A stretch of DNA of 64,000 nucleotides. Origin: Pseudoalteromonas carrageenovora IAM 12662 (lineage in GTDB: Bacteria; Pseudomonadota; Gammaproteobacteria; Enterobacterales; Alteromonadaceae). The stretch lies in the NCBI RefSeq assembly GCF_900239935.1, contig NZ_LT965929.1, positions 721,001 to 785,000 on the forward strand. The letters run 5' to 3'. The translations under genes were made by a program, and so were the position numbers. Shown in pieces: positions 1 to 9,034 of this stretch. The first letter of the stretch is position 1. Each line of letters begins with the position of its first letter. The notes under the pieces are model-generated. The model was not told the origin of the DNA, ran no database searches, and saw only the letters and a list, made by a program, of their open reading frames with translations.

Positions 1-185
1 GCTTAGTTAATATTGGCGATGCAAAGTCGCTTGCGTGCCATCCAGCGTCTACCACACACCGCCAATTAAACGATGAAGAATTAGCAAATGCAGGCGTAAG
101 TCTTGATTTAATTCGTTTGTCGGTTGGTATTGAAAACATTGCAGACATAATTGCCGATGTAAGCCAAGCGCTCGATAAAGCATAG
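1..185 (+). CDS. metY: O-acetylhomoserine sulfhydrylase, C-terminal end (partial)
   Basis: The last 60 codons of a gene whose start lies outside the window. The visible tail contains NIGDAK, HPASTTH and [10 protein letters not shown], which are the C-terminal signature of PLP-dependent Cys/Met metabolism enzymes. The spacing and wording are closest to O-acetylhomoserine aminocarboxypropyltransferase (MetY), which makes homocysteine from O-acetylhomoserine and sulfide in the cytoplasm. A cystathionine gamma-synthase/lyase relative cannot be excluded without the PLP lysine. It stops at TAG 183-185 and is followed by a good terminator, so it is the last gene of its transcript. Confidence 0.8.
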   Translation, partial: LVNIGDAKSLACHPASTTHRQLNDEELANAGVSLDLIRLSVGIENIADIIADVSQALDKA

Positions 186-227
186 TTACCTCACTACCTT
201 TCATAAAAACCTTTAAAGCATAAAAAG

Positions 228-256
228 CGATAGTTGAAAATAAACTATCGTTTTTT
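228..256 (+). terminator. Rho-independent terminator of the metY-like gene
   Basis: Perfect 8-bp arms CGATAGTT (228-235) and AACTATCG (243-250) with a 7-nt loop, followed directly by six T. Confidence 0.85.
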
Positions 257-375
257 ATGTTTTTCTAAAATCGATTAATAAGTATACCTCTTTATTTTAT
301 CTACCTTTTTTATAAAACCTTCTTAAGACTTTTATATTTCTACCGTTTGTTTTTTATTCATATGACAATTTTGTA

Positions 376-404
376 TTGACACTAAGATTACTTACTACTA
401 CATT
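376..404 (+). promoter_or_regulatory. Sigma70-like promoter of the blaI-like gene
   Basis: A -35 TTGACA (376-381), a 17-bp spacer and a -10 TACATT (399-404). The -10 lies inside the left operator half-site, so repressor binding would directly block polymerase. Confidence 0.7.
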
Positions 405-431
405 TGTAACAGTACAACTACAAATGTAGTA
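396..431 (+). promoter_or_regulatory. BlaI/MecI-type operator
   Basis: Perfect 13-bp inverted repeat TACTACATTTGTA (396-408) / TACAAATGTAGTA (419-431), 10 bp apart. Both arms contain TACAnnTGTA, the core recognised by BlaI/MecI repressors. It lies just upstream of the blaI-like start and overlaps the -10, which fits autoregulation of the repressor-sensor pair. Confidence 0.85.
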
Positions 432-443
432 TTAGGAGCGACA

Positions 444-824
444 ATGAAACTTAGTGATTTTGAAATGGATATTATGCAGCTGCTCTGGCAGGAAGAACCC
501 TGTACCGCCAGTCAACTACATAAAGTGCTTTTAGCTGATAAGCAAAAAGATAAAAAAGTAGCCTATACAACAGTTAAAACTATTGTAGATAGGTTAGAAC
601 ACAAAGGAGCGATTGAGCGCTGTGGACATGAAGGGCGAGCTATTGTTTTTAGAACAATAGTTACTCAAGACACATTATCGGAGCAAGCTATGCCTAGTTT
701 TATGCAACGATTTTTTAAAGGTAATTCTCGTAGTTTAATTGCCCACTTTATCAAAGAAGAAAAGCTAAATGATGACGATATAGAATACTTACAAACGCTT
801 TTAAAAAATAAAAAGTTAGATTAA
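444..824 (+). CDS. BlaI/MecI/CopY family transcriptional repressor
   Basis: A 126-aa winged-helix repressor. It has the family hallmarks LSDFEMDIMQLLW near the N-terminus and AYTTVKTIVDRLEHKGAI as the recognition helix and wing, with a C-terminal dimerisation helix region. AGGAG sits 5 nt before ATG 444. It is followed 11 bp later by an M56 peptidase, the classical BlaI-BlaR1 pairing in which cleavage of the repressor relieves repression. The operator palindrome at 396-431 fits autoregulation. No beta-lactamase gene is adjacent, so the regulated stress (cell envelope or other) is unknown. Confidence 0.9.
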   Translation: MKLSDFEMDIMQLLWQEEPCTASQLHKVLLADKQKDKKVAYTTVKTIVDRLEHKGAIERCGHEGRAIVFRTIVTQDTLSEQAMPSFMQRFFKGNSRSLIAHFIKEEKLNDDDIEYLQTLLKNKKLD

Positions 825-835
825 AGGAGAGGGTA

Positions 836-1654
836 ATGACGGATTATTTACTAACTTGCACACTTATTAGCTTATGTATTTTGCTTACTGTAAAATGGCT
901 AAAAAATGCCCCAGCACGATTAAACTTTTACATTTTAATGACTGCGTTGGCATGTTGGTTTGTCCCTTGGCAGTACTTTTCCCAGATACCGTTATTTGAA
1001 GGGACAAATCGTTACACATTCAACGTGGCGCAATTAATTCCCGATGTTAAAGCATTAATACCAAACGCTGAACAAGTAGCAACTAAGGACGAATTACAAA
1101 GCGATATGGATATATGGCACTTATTGCCATCACTTAGTAATGTTTTTATGGTTTTAGTTTTAGCTGGTTTTGGATTGTTTTTATTACGTATGGGCTTATA
1201 TGTAAAGCTTATAAAAAATCTATACATTAACTCAAAGCCAAGTCCTGAACTTAAACACATCAAAAATCAGTACCCAATTAGGCTAACAACCCATACAGAG
1301 CCAGCTTTTGCTACCGGGTTAATAAAGCCTGTTATTTGGTTAGAGTCGTCGATGATGAATCGTGAAGAATTAAATTCAGTTATTCAACATGAGGTTACGC
1401 ACTTACAACAAGGTGATATTTATTGGACGTGGCTTATTTGTTTTATAGAAAGCGTTTTTTGGTGGAATCCTATTTGCTCAAAGTTAACTGGTTTGGCGCG
1501 AGAGCAACTCGAACTTAGCTGTGATGAGTTGTGTATGCAAAAGCTAAAAGGTAAATACCAATTGGATTTAGCAAGTTTATTGCTACAAAAGCAAAGTGCT
1601 AAAAGCTCGCCTAACTTTTTTACCCCCCCCACTTTTGAATATTGCTCATTCTAA
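836..1654 (+). CDS. M56 (BlaR1-like) membrane metallopeptidase, frameshifted at its C-terminus
   Basis: Sensor-type integral membrane zinc peptidase. Hydrophobic segments lie near residues 1-20, 30-45 and 100-125. The zinc site HEVTH is at residues 185-189, and ELSCDE supplies the third ligand. AGGAGAGGG precedes ATG 836. As read, the protein ends after 272 aa in a foreign tail that begins in a run of eight C (1623-1630). With seven C the frame continues into PPLLNIAHSKSFNIQRIKML, the usual M56 continuation (RIKML motif), and then a hydrophobic segment that would be the last membrane helix. The true product is probably about 538 aa, ending at 2452 after a second, compensating one-base shift. 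It is co-transcribed with the BlaI-like repressor. Confidence 0.8.
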   Translation: MTDYLLTCTLISLCILLTVKWLKNAPARLNFYILMTALACWFVPWQYFSQIPLFEGTNRYTFNVAQLIPDVKALIPNAEQVATKDELQSDMDIWHLLPSLSNVFMVLVLAGFGLFLLRMGLYVKLIKNLYINSKPSPELKHIKNQYPIRLTTHTEPAFATGLIKPVIWLESSMMNREELNSVIQHEVTHLQQGDIYWTWLICFIESVFWWNPICSKLTGLAREQLELSCDELCMQKLKGKYQLDLASLLLQKQSAKSSPNFFTPPTFEYCSF

Positions 1655-1700
1655 GAGTTTTAATATTCAGAGGATCAAAATGTTAAACAAGGAAAAAACA

Positions 1701-2452
1701 ATGAAAAGTAAATATTTGGTTATGGTTGCGGCGGCAATGTCTTTTAGTGCTTTAGCTGCAGCGCAAATTGTAGATGGTACTACGGGTAGTAAACAGCAAG
1801 TAGTAAAACTTCTCAGGTACCTGTAAAAAGTGAAGCTTATAATCAACAACTTGCACAACTTCTTAAAAGTGCAGCAGGGGCAAAAAGTGATAACACTGAA
1901 CTGTTAAACCAAGCTGCGCAAGGCATTCAACAATGGCACTTAAGTAGAGATAAACTTACAGGTTTTGAAGAAGCTGAAATCAAACTACAAAGCTTTAGGC
2001 TGCTAAATCACGTTTACTCTAAACTTGAGCAATATGAAGATATACTGAGTGCTTACGAAAAATGGTATGAGCCTGGTAGTAACCCGCCTTACTTTTTAAA
2101 AAATTCACTAGCAACCGCGTATATACAACTAGGGCGTTATGAGCTTGCAGTTGTAGAGCTTGAAGATTTATCAAAACAGCTTGAAGGGAAACTACATGTT
2201 GGCTCTGCTGATAACTTAGCACTAGCATACATTTACCTTGCTGATTACGATAAGGCATTAAAAACCCTAGATCAGGTTGATGCAAAAGATGATGTATACG
2301 GAAATATCCTTAAATACTATGTTTATGATAAACAAAATAACCGCAAAAAGATGAACGAAATTAAAAGTAAAATTCCAGACGTATTTGCAGTTACCCCCGC
2401 GTTATTACCGCAAACTGGCTTACCAGGTTCTCAACTATTAAGGATGTTATAA
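1701..2452 (+). pseudogene. C-terminal periplasmic region of the M56 protein (frame-broken, TPR-like)
   Basis: From ATG 1701 the frame reads MKSKYLVMVAAAMSF..., a hydrophobic helix or signal-like segment, but it stops at 1826. From about 1793 the frame used by the upstream M56 gene is open again to TAA 2450-2452. It encodes a helical region with TPR-like stretches (PPYFLKNSLATAYIQLGRYE, ALAYIYLADYDKALKTLDQ). One extra A in the run at 1805-1808 would join the frames as VVKTSQVPVKSEAY. The most likely reading is the C-terminal periplasmic domain of the M56 sensor. An alternative is a separate secreted protein starting at 1701 behind AAGGAAAA. Its end overlaps the convergent GT25 gene by 6 bp. 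Confidence 0.55.
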
Positions 2453-3244
2453 GCGTTGAGTAATTAAACTTGGGGCCTTTGAGGCTCCTGTTTCATTCTG
2501 TTTAAATTTTTTTACAAAGGCGCTTGTGTAAACCTTATTAAAAATACAGCTTTTAATTTGCTGTGTTTTACGCCGCAAAAATGCTTTTTTAATTCGTGTT
2601 TTAGTTGTGCGGCTGGCAATATCACTTTTTATGTTGGCGTCTTGCTTAATTGGGTATGGCATAAGTGAAAAACCATTAACCTGTGTTTCCCATATATGTT
2701 GCAAGTCGCAATCTACAGGGCGACCAAATTGGGCTGTGGCTTTAAGTAGTTGTTTTGCACCTTCATAACTTATTGCTGTAGCGCAGCAGCCGGTCATTAG
2801 TTTTTTATGTATTACTAACTGCTGGTGGTTATTAAGGCTGTGCTGATAGGCGATAGGGCGTGTGCGGTTTTCATAAGCTGCAAGTTTAATAAGTTGCCAA
2901 GGCTGGTTTAGCTGCTCAATATTTTTAATCGCATCATGAATAGACTCATCAATATAAAAATCATCTTCAAGCACAATCGCGTATTTTAATTTTTCATCAA
3001 CTATTTTTTGCCATGCTTTACGGTGGCTTAAATAGCAGCCAATTTGACCATTGCTAAGTGCGTAGTGGTATTTTTGTTTGTTTAGTTGTGGGTTGTAATG
3101 AAGGTATTTTTGTTTATCAGTTAAGTTATTACCATCAATAGCGTCTATACGCTTAAACGCTAATTTAACTGCAGATAGCCGCTCTGTGGTTTGTATTAAA
3201 CGCTTGGTTGATCGTGCCAAATTAATTACAAATATTGCTGCCAT
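2447..3244 (-). CDS. Glycosyltransferase family 25 (LPS biosynthesis)
   Basis: A 265-aa cytoplasmic glycosyltransferase of the GT25 / Lic2A-LpsA family, which adds galactose or other hexoses to lipooligosaccharide. Visible hallmarks are IFVINLARSTKR at the N-terminus, the GQIGCYLSHRKAW block, the nucleotide-sugar/metal motif VLEDDF, and PVDCDLQHIW. The C-terminus is basic, as usual for membrane-associated LPS enzymes. It stands alone rather than in an LPS cluster, with the minus-strand DUF1289/lipoprotein pair upstream. The acceptor sugar cannot be deduced. Confidence 0.85.
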   Translation of the reverse strand: MAAIFVINLARSTKRLIQTTERLSAVKLAFKRIDAIDGNNLTDKQKYLHYNPQLNKQKYHYALSNGQIGCYLSHRKAWQKIVDEKLKYAIVLEDDFYIDESIHDAIKNIEQLNQPWQLIKLAAYENRTRPIAYQHSLNNHQQLVIHKKLMTGCCATAISYEGAKQLLKATAQFGRPVDCDLQHIWETQVNGFSLMPYPIKQDANIKSDIASRTTKTRIKKAFLRRKTQQIKSCIFNKVYTSAFVKKFKQNETGASKAPSLITQRL

Positions 3245-3307
3245 ACCTAATGCCTCTTACATTTTTTACTTATAGTAAGAAGGCTGTATTACATGGCAGT
3301 GGCAAAT

Positions 3308-3493
3308 TTATGGCTTTTTTAAGTCTGCTCTTGGCTGCGCTAAAATTGCGTCTTTTTCATCTTGAGAGAGAATGATCCAATCAAATATTTCTTCATTAGT
3401 TCGACCGCACCCAGTGCAATAACCGCTGCGACGTTCACATATACCTAAACAGTCGCTTTTTAATTTAGGTGTGTTTTTATTCGTTTTTCGCAT
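3308..3493 (-). CDS. DUF1289 family small cysteine protein
   Basis: A 61-aa protein with the DUF1289 pattern: a CLGIC pair, then CTGC after a short spacer (four cysteines, probably a metal or Fe-S site), then the conserved IFDWIILSQDEKDAIL helix. Members are widespread in Proteobacteria and have no established biochemical function. The start codon is 2 bp after the stop of the lipoprotein gene, so the two are probably translated from one message. Confidence 0.85.
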   Translation of the reverse strand: MRKTNKNTPKLKSDCLGICERRSGYCTGCGRTNEEIFDWIILSQDEKDAILAQPRADLKKP

Positions 3494-3495
3494 TA

Positions 3496-4026
3496 TTAAA
3501 ATCCTAACGGTGGAGCAATTTCAAAGCGAGTAGAAAACCCATTACCTTCTTGAATTGTAGAAAGTGTAATAACCGGATTTTTAGTATCAAGTACAAATGA
3601 GCTGTAAATTGAACTTGCTGTTTCTTTTTGGCTTTCAAACCAACCTGTTTTTGATAGGCATTGGCGTAATTGCTTAACAAGTGTTTGATGCGACTTTACT
3701 GCATGTGTTTGTGTTTTTATAGGTGTTTGGCATTGGTAACTTACTTGCTCAGACTTATTTAAAGTAACAGTACAACGTGAACCTATTAAATGAGTATTAG
3801 TGCGCCATTGGTTAGTGAACTGGTTATTTACTTTATCTGTTTTTATTGAGTCAAACTCAGATTCATAACCGGTTACTAGGCTGTTTATGGTGCTACATTC
3901 ATTGGATGTTACTGTGGTTTTTACAGACTGATTCGTTGTAGTAGCTTTGGTTGTAGTCTGATTAGTTTTGCTTGTACAGCCCGCTAAAATAAACACGATA
4001 ATAAGAAGGATAATATAGTTTTTCAT
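3496..4026 (-). CDS. Small outer-membrane-type lipoprotein of unknown function
   Basis: A 176-aa protein with a lipoprotein signal peptide: basic N-terminus, hydrophobic stretch and lipobox LAGC at residues 13-16. The mature part begins with a Thr/Lys/Gln-rich linker. The rest includes two further cysteine pairs (ECSTI, RCTV, YQCQT, QCLS) that could form disulfides. No domain is recognised. It is the first gene of a two-gene unit with the DUF1289 protein. Confidence 0.7.
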   Translation of the reverse strand: MKNYIILLIIVFILAGCTSKTNQTTTKATTTNQSVKTTVTSNECSTINSLVTGYESEFDSIKTDKVNNQFTNQWRTNTHLIGSRCTVTLNKSEQVSYQCQTPIKTQTHAVKSHQTLVKQLRQCLSKTGWFESQKETASSIYSSFVLDTKNPVITLSTIQEGNGFSTRFEIAPPLGF

Positions 4027-4095
4027 AGTTCACAGTAACCGATAAATTGAGCCATGCACTATAACACACATCATTTATTCAACTAAAAGGGAAAA

Positions 4096-4126
4096 TAAAA
4101 AGGCCCATAAAATATGAGCCTCTTTT
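4096..4126 (-). terminator. Terminator of the his operon
   Basis: Read on the minus strand, GGCTCAT / ATGGGCC arms (one mismatch) around an AT-rich loop are followed by CCTTTTTATTTT. It lies 20 bp beyond the hisIE stop. Confidence 0.7.
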
Positions 4127-4145
4127 TAACTTACTTTAGCACGCG

Positions 4146-4760
4146 TTATTTATGGCGACCTTGCAGGCATTTTACAACGTCTTCTAGGGCTAAGCCTTGG
4201 CGTTGTAATAATACAGTAAGATGATAAATTAAATCAGCCGATTCGTTAGTAAGTTCATCGTTATCGTGTTTCATTGCAGCAAGCGCTACTTCTACGCCTT
4301 CTTCGCCCACTTTTTGACAGCTACGGCTTAAGTCTTTAGCAAACAATGAAGCGGTGTAGCTTTTTGCTGGGTCGTCGTTTTTACGCTCAACAATCACATC
4401 TTCTAATTGCGCTAAAAAGCTTAGGCTAGGTTTAGCGTCATCACCAAAGCAGCTTTGTGTGCCTAAGTGACATGTTGGGCCTTCTGGATTAGCCAGTACT
4501 AAAATTGAGTCGTAGTCACAATCGGTATGCACCGATACTACATTTAAGTAGTTTTCTGATGACTCACCTTTGGTCCATAAACGTGACTTTGAACGCGAGT
4601 AAAAGGTTACTTTGTTACTTTCAAGCGTCGCCTTTAGTGCTTCGCTGTTCATAAAGCCTTGCATTAAAATAACACCAGAGCGAGCATCTTGAACAATCGC
4701 AGGGATCATTTCGCTTTTAGCAAAATCTACTTGAGTTTGGTTTTGTTGTGTTACTTGCAT
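4146..4760 (-). CDS. hisI: Bifunctional phosphoribosyl-AMP cyclohydrolase / phosphoribosyl-ATP pyrophosphatase
   Basis: A 204-aa two-domain enzyme (HisIE) for steps 2 and 3 of histidine synthesis. The N-terminal cyclohydrolase domain (about 1-110) shows [21 protein letters not shown] and the zinc cysteines of TDCDYD and GPTCH. The C-terminal pyrophosphatase domain shows [14 protein letters not shown] and ADLIYHL. The length matches the E. coli enzyme. It is the last gene of the operon. Its start overlaps the end of hisF by 10 bp, so translation is coupled. Confidence 0.97.
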   Translation of the reverse strand: MQVTQQNQTQVDFAKSEMIPAIVQDARSGVILMQGFMNSEALKATLESNKVTFYSRSKSRLWTKGESSENYLNVVSVHTDCDYDSILVLANPEGPTCHLGTQSCFGDDAKPSLSFLAQLEDVIVERKNDDPAKSYTASLFAKDLSRSCQKVGEEGVEVALAAMKHDNDELTNESADLIYHLTVLLQRQGLALEDVVKCLQGRHK

Positions 4761-5530
4761 AGTCTTGCTGCCACTTGGTTATCGGTTAAAAATTGTTTTA
4801 ATTCGCCAATGTTAATCACATTTTTGTGAAAAACGCTTGCTGCTAATGCGCCATTGACTTCGCTTTGTTTAAATACATCAACAAAATCTTGCATACTGCC
4901 TGCACCGCCAGATGCGATTAAAGGAATATCACATAATGCGCGCATTTTACTTAGCTGCTCATTGTCGTAACCGTTACGTACGCCATCTTGGTTCATACAG
5001 TTTAAAACAATTTCGCCTGCGCCTAAGTCTTGTACGCGTTTAACCCATTCCTCGGTTTTGTAACGTGTACGGCTTGATGCATTAGGATCGCCGGTTAATT
5101 GATACACTAAGTATTCGCCGGTCACTTCATCGTAAAAGCTATCAATACCTACAACAACACATTGCTTACCAAATTCATCGTGTAGCTCTTTTATAAGCTC
5201 AGGGCGGGCAATAGCAGGGCTGTTAATACTTATTTTATCGGCACCACGCTCTAGTACACGTGCTGCATCGGCTACCGATTTAATACCGCCAGCCACACAA
5301 AATGGAATATCGATGTGGCGGGCAATGCTCTCTACCCAATTTACATCAAGTAGGCGTTTTTCAACACTTGCGCTGATTTCATAAAAAACCAGTTCATCGG
5401 CGCCGGCATCGCTGTATGCTTTTGCCATTGTTAAAATATCGCCCACTATTTCGTGGCCTTTAAATTTAACGCCTTTTACTACCTGGCCGTCTTTTACATC
5501 TAAACACGGGATTATGCGTTTTGATAACAT
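4751..5530 (-). CDS. hisF: Imidazole glycerol phosphate synthase, cyclase subunit
   Basis: A 259-aa TIM barrel that uses ammonia from HisH to make imidazole glycerol phosphate and AICAR. The N-terminal [17 protein letters not shown] contains the first catalytic aspartate. GIDSFYD and the phosphate-binding ASGGAG follow. Usual length is 256-258 aa. It overlaps hisA upstream by 19 bp and hisI downstream by 10 bp. Confidence 0.97.
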   Translation of the reverse strand: MLSKRIIPCLDVKDGQVVKGVKFKGHEIVGDILTMAKAYSDAGADELVFYEISASVEKRLLDVNWVESIARHIDIPFCVAGGIKSVADAARVLERGADKISINSPAIARPELIKELHDEFGKQCVVVGIDSFYDEVTGEYLVYQLTGDPNASSRTRYKTEEWVKRVQDLGAGEIVLNCMNQDGVRNGYDNEQLSKMRALCDIPLIASGGAGSMQDFVDVFKQSEVNGALAASVFHKNVINIGELKQFLTDNQVAARLCK

Positions 5531-6246
5531 GCCAACGCCTCCTCAACACTAAATGCGCCATCAAGCAGTGATTTACCTAAAATAACGCCGCCTACGCCAA
5601 GCTCTTTAAGCTTTTTAATGTCATCAAGTGAGCTCACGCCACCCGAAGCTTGCACTTTAATGCTGCTGTTATGGCGAGTTAAATCTTCATAAAGCTCAAA
5701 CGATGGGCCAGTCATGGTGCCATCTTTACTGATGTCCGTACATAAAAAGTCAATAACACCCAAGCTTACATAAAAATCAACAAGCTCAAGTAAACCAAAC
5801 TCTGACTCGCTCAACCAACCGTGCGTAGCAGGTGCCCAGCCAGTGGCTGTTTTATTTACATCAAGGGCAATAACAAAGTGCTCTGCGCCAAATTGTTCAA
5901 TCCAGGCTTTTACTTGCTCACGTTTTTCTACCGCCATTGAGCCAATAACAACTTGGTTAGCACCGGCTTTTAGCCAATCACTTACATCTTGCTCTGAGCG
6001 AATACCGCCGCCCACTTGGTACGGTACATTAAGCGCTTTAGTTGCGGCTTGAATATGTTGCCACTGCTTCTTACTCGGATCGCGTGCGCCCTCTAAATCT
6101 ACAAGGTGCAATTTACCTGCGCCGCTGTCGGCGTATTCTTTTAAACGTGCACCAAGCTCAAAAGGGTAAAACTGAGCGGTGTCGTATTTACCTTGATATA
6201 AACGAACAATTTGATTTTGTAATACGTCTAATGCTGGAATAATCAC
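5512..6246 (-). CDS. hisA: ProFAR isomerase
   Basis: A 244-aa TIM barrel that isomerises the aminoaldose ProFAR to the aminoketose PRFAR. It shows [19 protein letters not shown] (first catalytic Asp), YQVGGGIRS, and the second catalytic Asp in [10 protein letters not shown] with ASGGVSS. The start codon is GTG (read as Met), fixed by alignment of the MIIPALD motif; AAGAGA lies upstream. A 33-bp gap separates it from hisH, the only sizeable gap inside the operon. Confidence 0.97.
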   Translation of the reverse strand: MIIPALDVLQNQIVRLYQGKYDTAQFYPFELGARLKEYADSGAGKLHLVDLEGARDPSKKQWQHIQAATKALNVPYQVGGGIRSEQDVSDWLKAGANQVVIGSMAVEKREQVKAWIEQFGAEHFVIALDVNKTATGWAPATHGWLSESEFGLLELVDFYVSLGVIDFLCTDISKDGTMTGPSFELYEDLTRHNSSIKVQASGGVSSLDDIKKLKELGVGGVILGKSLLDGAFSVEEALACYQNA

Positions 6247-6279
6247 AAATAATCTCTTTATTGTTGGTTAATGGGCAGT

Positions 6280-6870
6280 TTATAGCTGCCAATCAACAAA
6301 ATTTTGTAATAAACGGGTGCCTACTTTTGCACTGCGCTCTGGGTGAAATTGCATGCCAGCGTAGTTGTCTTTAGCAACTATAGCTGAAAAGGTTTGGCCG
6401 TATTCGCCGCTTACAAGTGTTGCGTCGTTTACAGTGTGCGCAAAGCTATGTACAAAGTACACTTGCTCGTCTTGTGTTAACCCTTTAGTAAGTGCATGCT
6501 CTTTATTAATGCTTAAGTTATTCCAACCCATATGCGGCGACGTTAAACTACCAACATCAAGGGCTTTTACTTGCCCTGGTATTTTACCTAAGCACTGCAC
6601 GTTACCTTCTTCGGTGCTTTCGCACAGTAACTGCATACCTAAACAAATTCCCATAAGTGGGCGCTGGTATTCGTTTATAGCTTGTTGCCAGCCGTTATCT
6701 ACAAGGCGTTTCATGGCAACAGATGCATGGCCAACACCTGGTAATATAGCACGCTCAAAGCCTTTTAATTGCTCTGGCGAGGTAATTACTGTTGGCGTTT
6801 GCCCTAAGCGTTCAAAGGCAAAACGAACTGAATTTATATTGGCACACCCGGTATTAATTATTGCAATCAT
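6280..6870 (-). CDS. hisH: Imidazole glycerol phosphate synthase, glutamine amidotransferase subunit
   Basis: A class I glutaminase, 196 aa from ATG 6870, that feeds ammonia to HisF. It has the nucleophile motif MGICLGMQLL, the oxyanion strand PGVGH and the catalytic His/Glu in GMQFHPERS. ATG 6870 is preferred over ATG 6876: it overlaps the hisB TGA as ATGA and stands 6 nt from AAGGG, whereas the upstream ATG abuts that ribosome-binding site. Confidence 0.96.
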   Translation of the reverse strand: MIAIINTGCANINSVRFAFERLGQTPTVITSPEQLKGFERAILPGVGHASVAMKRLVDNGWQQAINEYQRPLMGICLGMQLLCESTEEGNVQCLGKIPGQVKALDVGSLTSPHMGWNNLSINKEHALTKGLTQDEQVYFVHSFAHTVNDATLVSGEYGQTFSAIVAKDNYAGMQFHPERSAKVGTRLLQNFVDWQL

Positions 6871-7928
6871 AAACATCCCTTAGAGCTGGCTGTTTGTTGG
6901 GTCGTGTCTTGTGCTACTGCCATACGAAGGGCACGTGAAAACGCTTTAAATAAGCCTTCTACTTGGTGATGACAGTTACCGTCGCTTACCGATAAAATAA
7001 GGCTAATAGCGGCATTATCGCTTAAGCTTTTGAAAAAGTGCTCAACCATTTGCACGTCTAAATCGCCAGCTTTTTCGCGGCTAAAATTAGCGTTTAATAC
7101 AAATGAAGCGCGGCCCGATAAATCAATTTGTGCCTCTGCTTTACATTCATCCATTGGCAGTGCAAAACCATAGCGCGCTATTTGCGATTTAGTGCCAAGC
7201 GCTTGTTTAAGTGCAACACCTAGGGCAATACCAATATCTTCAACAAGGTGGTGCTCGTCTATGTGTAAATCGCCTTTCGCTTTAATGTTTAAACCAATGT
7301 TGGCGTGCGTGCGAATTTGATCAAGCATGTGATCAAAAAAGCCAAGGCCAGTATCTATGCTGCCATTTTTAGTCTGATCTAGGTTTATGGCTACATCAAT
7401 TTGGGTTTCTTTGGTGTTACGGGTAACACGGCCTTCGCGATTGGCAGTTGTAAGCTTTGTAACAATGGCAGGCCAGCTGCCATCATACAAAATGCCTTCA
7501 CAACATAAGTTTTGAGCAAGGCCAATATCTGTTTGGCGATCGCCAATTACATATGAACGAGCTAAATCAACTTTGCCAGAGCGCATAAGTTCAGTTAATA
7601 AACCTGTTTTAGGTTTACGGCAATCACAGTTTTGCTCGTCAAAGTGTGGACAAATTAATACCTCGTCAAAGCTAATGCCTTGGCTTTGCATTATGTCCAT
7701 CATTTTATCTTGGGCTATGTCAAAGTCAGCAGTCGGGAAGCTGTCTGTGCCTAAGCCATCTTGATTCGATACCATCACTAAACGGTAACCGGCGGCTTGT
7801 AATTGTAATAAAGCCGGGATAACACCTGGTAAAAAGGCAAGCTTTTCAAGGCTGTCTACCTGTTTGTCGGTAATTGGCTCTTCAATTATGGTGCCGTCGC
7901 GGTCAATAAATAAATAGGGGTTACTCAT
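6867..7928 (-). CDS. hisB: Bifunctional histidinol-phosphatase / imidazoleglycerol-phosphate dehydratase
   Basis: A 353-aa fusion as in enterobacteria. The N-terminal HAD phosphatase (about 1-165) has FIDRDGTI as the nucleophile motif and a Cys/His zinc loop (CPHFDEQNCDCRKPK). The C-terminal dehydratase has GLGFFDHMLDQ, DEHHLVEDIG and NCHHQVEGLFKAF metal ligands. The frame is open further upstream, but the start at 7928 (MSNPYLF) gives the normal length and an ATGA overlap with the hisC stop. Confidence 0.97.
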   Translation of the reverse strand: MSNPYLFIDRDGTIIEEPITDKQVDSLEKLAFLPGVIPALLQLQAAGYRLVMVSNQDGLGTDSFPTADFDIAQDKMMDIMQSQGISFDEVLICPHFDEQNCDCRKPKTGLLTELMRSGKVDLARSYVIGDRQTDIGLAQNLCCEGILYDGSWPAIVTKLTTANREGRVTRNTKETQIDVAINLDQTKNGSIDTGLGFFDHMLDQIRTHANIGLNIKAKGDLHIDEHHLVEDIGIALGVALKQALGTKSQIARYGFALPMDECKAEAQIDLSGRASFVLNANFSREKAGDLDVQMVEHFFKSLSDNAAISLILSVSDGNCHHQVEGLFKAFSRALRMAVAQDTTQQTASSKGCL

Positions 7929-9034
7929 GATACTTCGTTTCCTGCTAATGGTGCTGTGGTAGCCGGCGTTTGTAAGCCATCTAACCAAATTTTTACTTGT
8001 TCTAGCTCTTGTTCACTACCAATTGAAATTCGTAGCCAATCGTCTTCACCGTATAGGGTAAACGCGCGCATTACTAAACCTTGCTCAAGTGCTACTTTAA
8101 AGTAGTTTTTGTTGGCTAATTTTAAGGTAACAAAGTTACCTTCACCAGTGAGAATTTTTAATGCAGCGGGGGAGGCGTTTAACCACTGTACAAGTTTAGC
8201 TTTTAAGCTATTTAAAATAGTCACTTGGCGGCGCATTGATGTAATTGCATCAGGTGCAATTGCTTGCGCAGCAATACTTGCCACTACGCCAGATACCGGA
8301 TACGGCGCAATCACTTTACGAATTGGCGCCAGTACACTTTGTTGTGCAAGCGTAAAGCCAGTTCTGAGGCCTGCAAGTGCAAAAGCTTTAGATAATGTGC
8401 GTAGTACCACTACATTACTAAATTCGTTTATAAGTGCTGTGGCGCTTTGCTCTGGGCAAAATTCAATATAGGCTTCATCAACAATTACCAGTGCTTTTCC
8501 CGCAAGCGCTGTAGCAATTGCCTTTACTTTATTAAGAGGTGTTAGGCTACCTGTTGGGTTATTTGGATTACAAATAAACACCAGTTTCGAGTTGCCCACA
8601 GCCTTTACTATTTCATCTACACTACCATCAAGTAATAGCGCTTGCGTTAGGCTATTAATGGCAACGTTATGAGTATCAGCCGTAACTTTGTACATACCGT
8701 ATGTTGGTAAAAATAACGCAATGCTGTCTTTAGCTGGTTCACAATAAGTGCGTACTAAAAGCTCAATGCCTTCATCGGCGCCGCGCGTCATTAATACGTT
8801 TTCGCTTTCAAGCTCTGCATACGCAGCGTAGCGGTCAATAACCAGTTGCGGCTGTGGGTCTGGGTAGCGATTTAAATCTTCAATACTCAGTTCAAGGTTT
8901 TTAGTATAAGGGCTTTCGTTGGCGTTTAACCAAGTTGACCCTGTTAGCTTTTCACTTTTAGCAGAGCTATAGGCAGCAAGTGCTGCAATATTTTGTGGTA
9001 ATAAGCTTGTCGCTTGTGCGCTCTCATTGCTCAT
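7925..9034 (-). CDS. hisC: Histidinol-phosphate aminotransferase
   Basis: A 369-aa class I/II PLP aminotransferase. It shows LNANESPY near residue 40, FICNPNNPTGS, VVDEAYIEF and the PLP lysine in RTLSKAFALAGLR. It converts imidazole acetol phosphate to histidinol phosphate. It overlaps hisD by 11 bp and hisB by 4 bp, so it is in the translationally coupled core of the operon. Confidence 0.97.
   Translation of the reverse strand: MSNESAQATSLLPQNIAALAAYSSAKSEKLTGSTWLNANESPYTKNLELSIEDLNRYPDPQPQLVIDRYAAYAELESENVLMTRGADEGIELLVRTYCEPAKDSIALFLPTYGMYKVTADTHNVAINSLTQALLLDGSVDEIVKAVGNSKLVFICNPNNPTGSLTPLNKVKAIATALAGKALVIVDEAYIEFCPEQSATALINEFSNVVVLRTLSKAFALAGLRTGFTLAQQSVLAPIRKVIAPYPVSGVVASIAAQAIAPDAITSMRRQVTILNSLKAKLVQWLNASPAALKILTGEGNFVTLKLANKNYFKVALEQGLVMRAFTLYGEDDWLRISIGSEQELEQVKIWLDGLQTPATTAPLAGNEVS

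Noticed and set aside
6365..6883. Plus-strand ORF of 172 codons opposite hisH
   Set aside because: An antisense shadow of a conserved his gene, rich in Cys/Ser/Pro as expected for a complementary frame.
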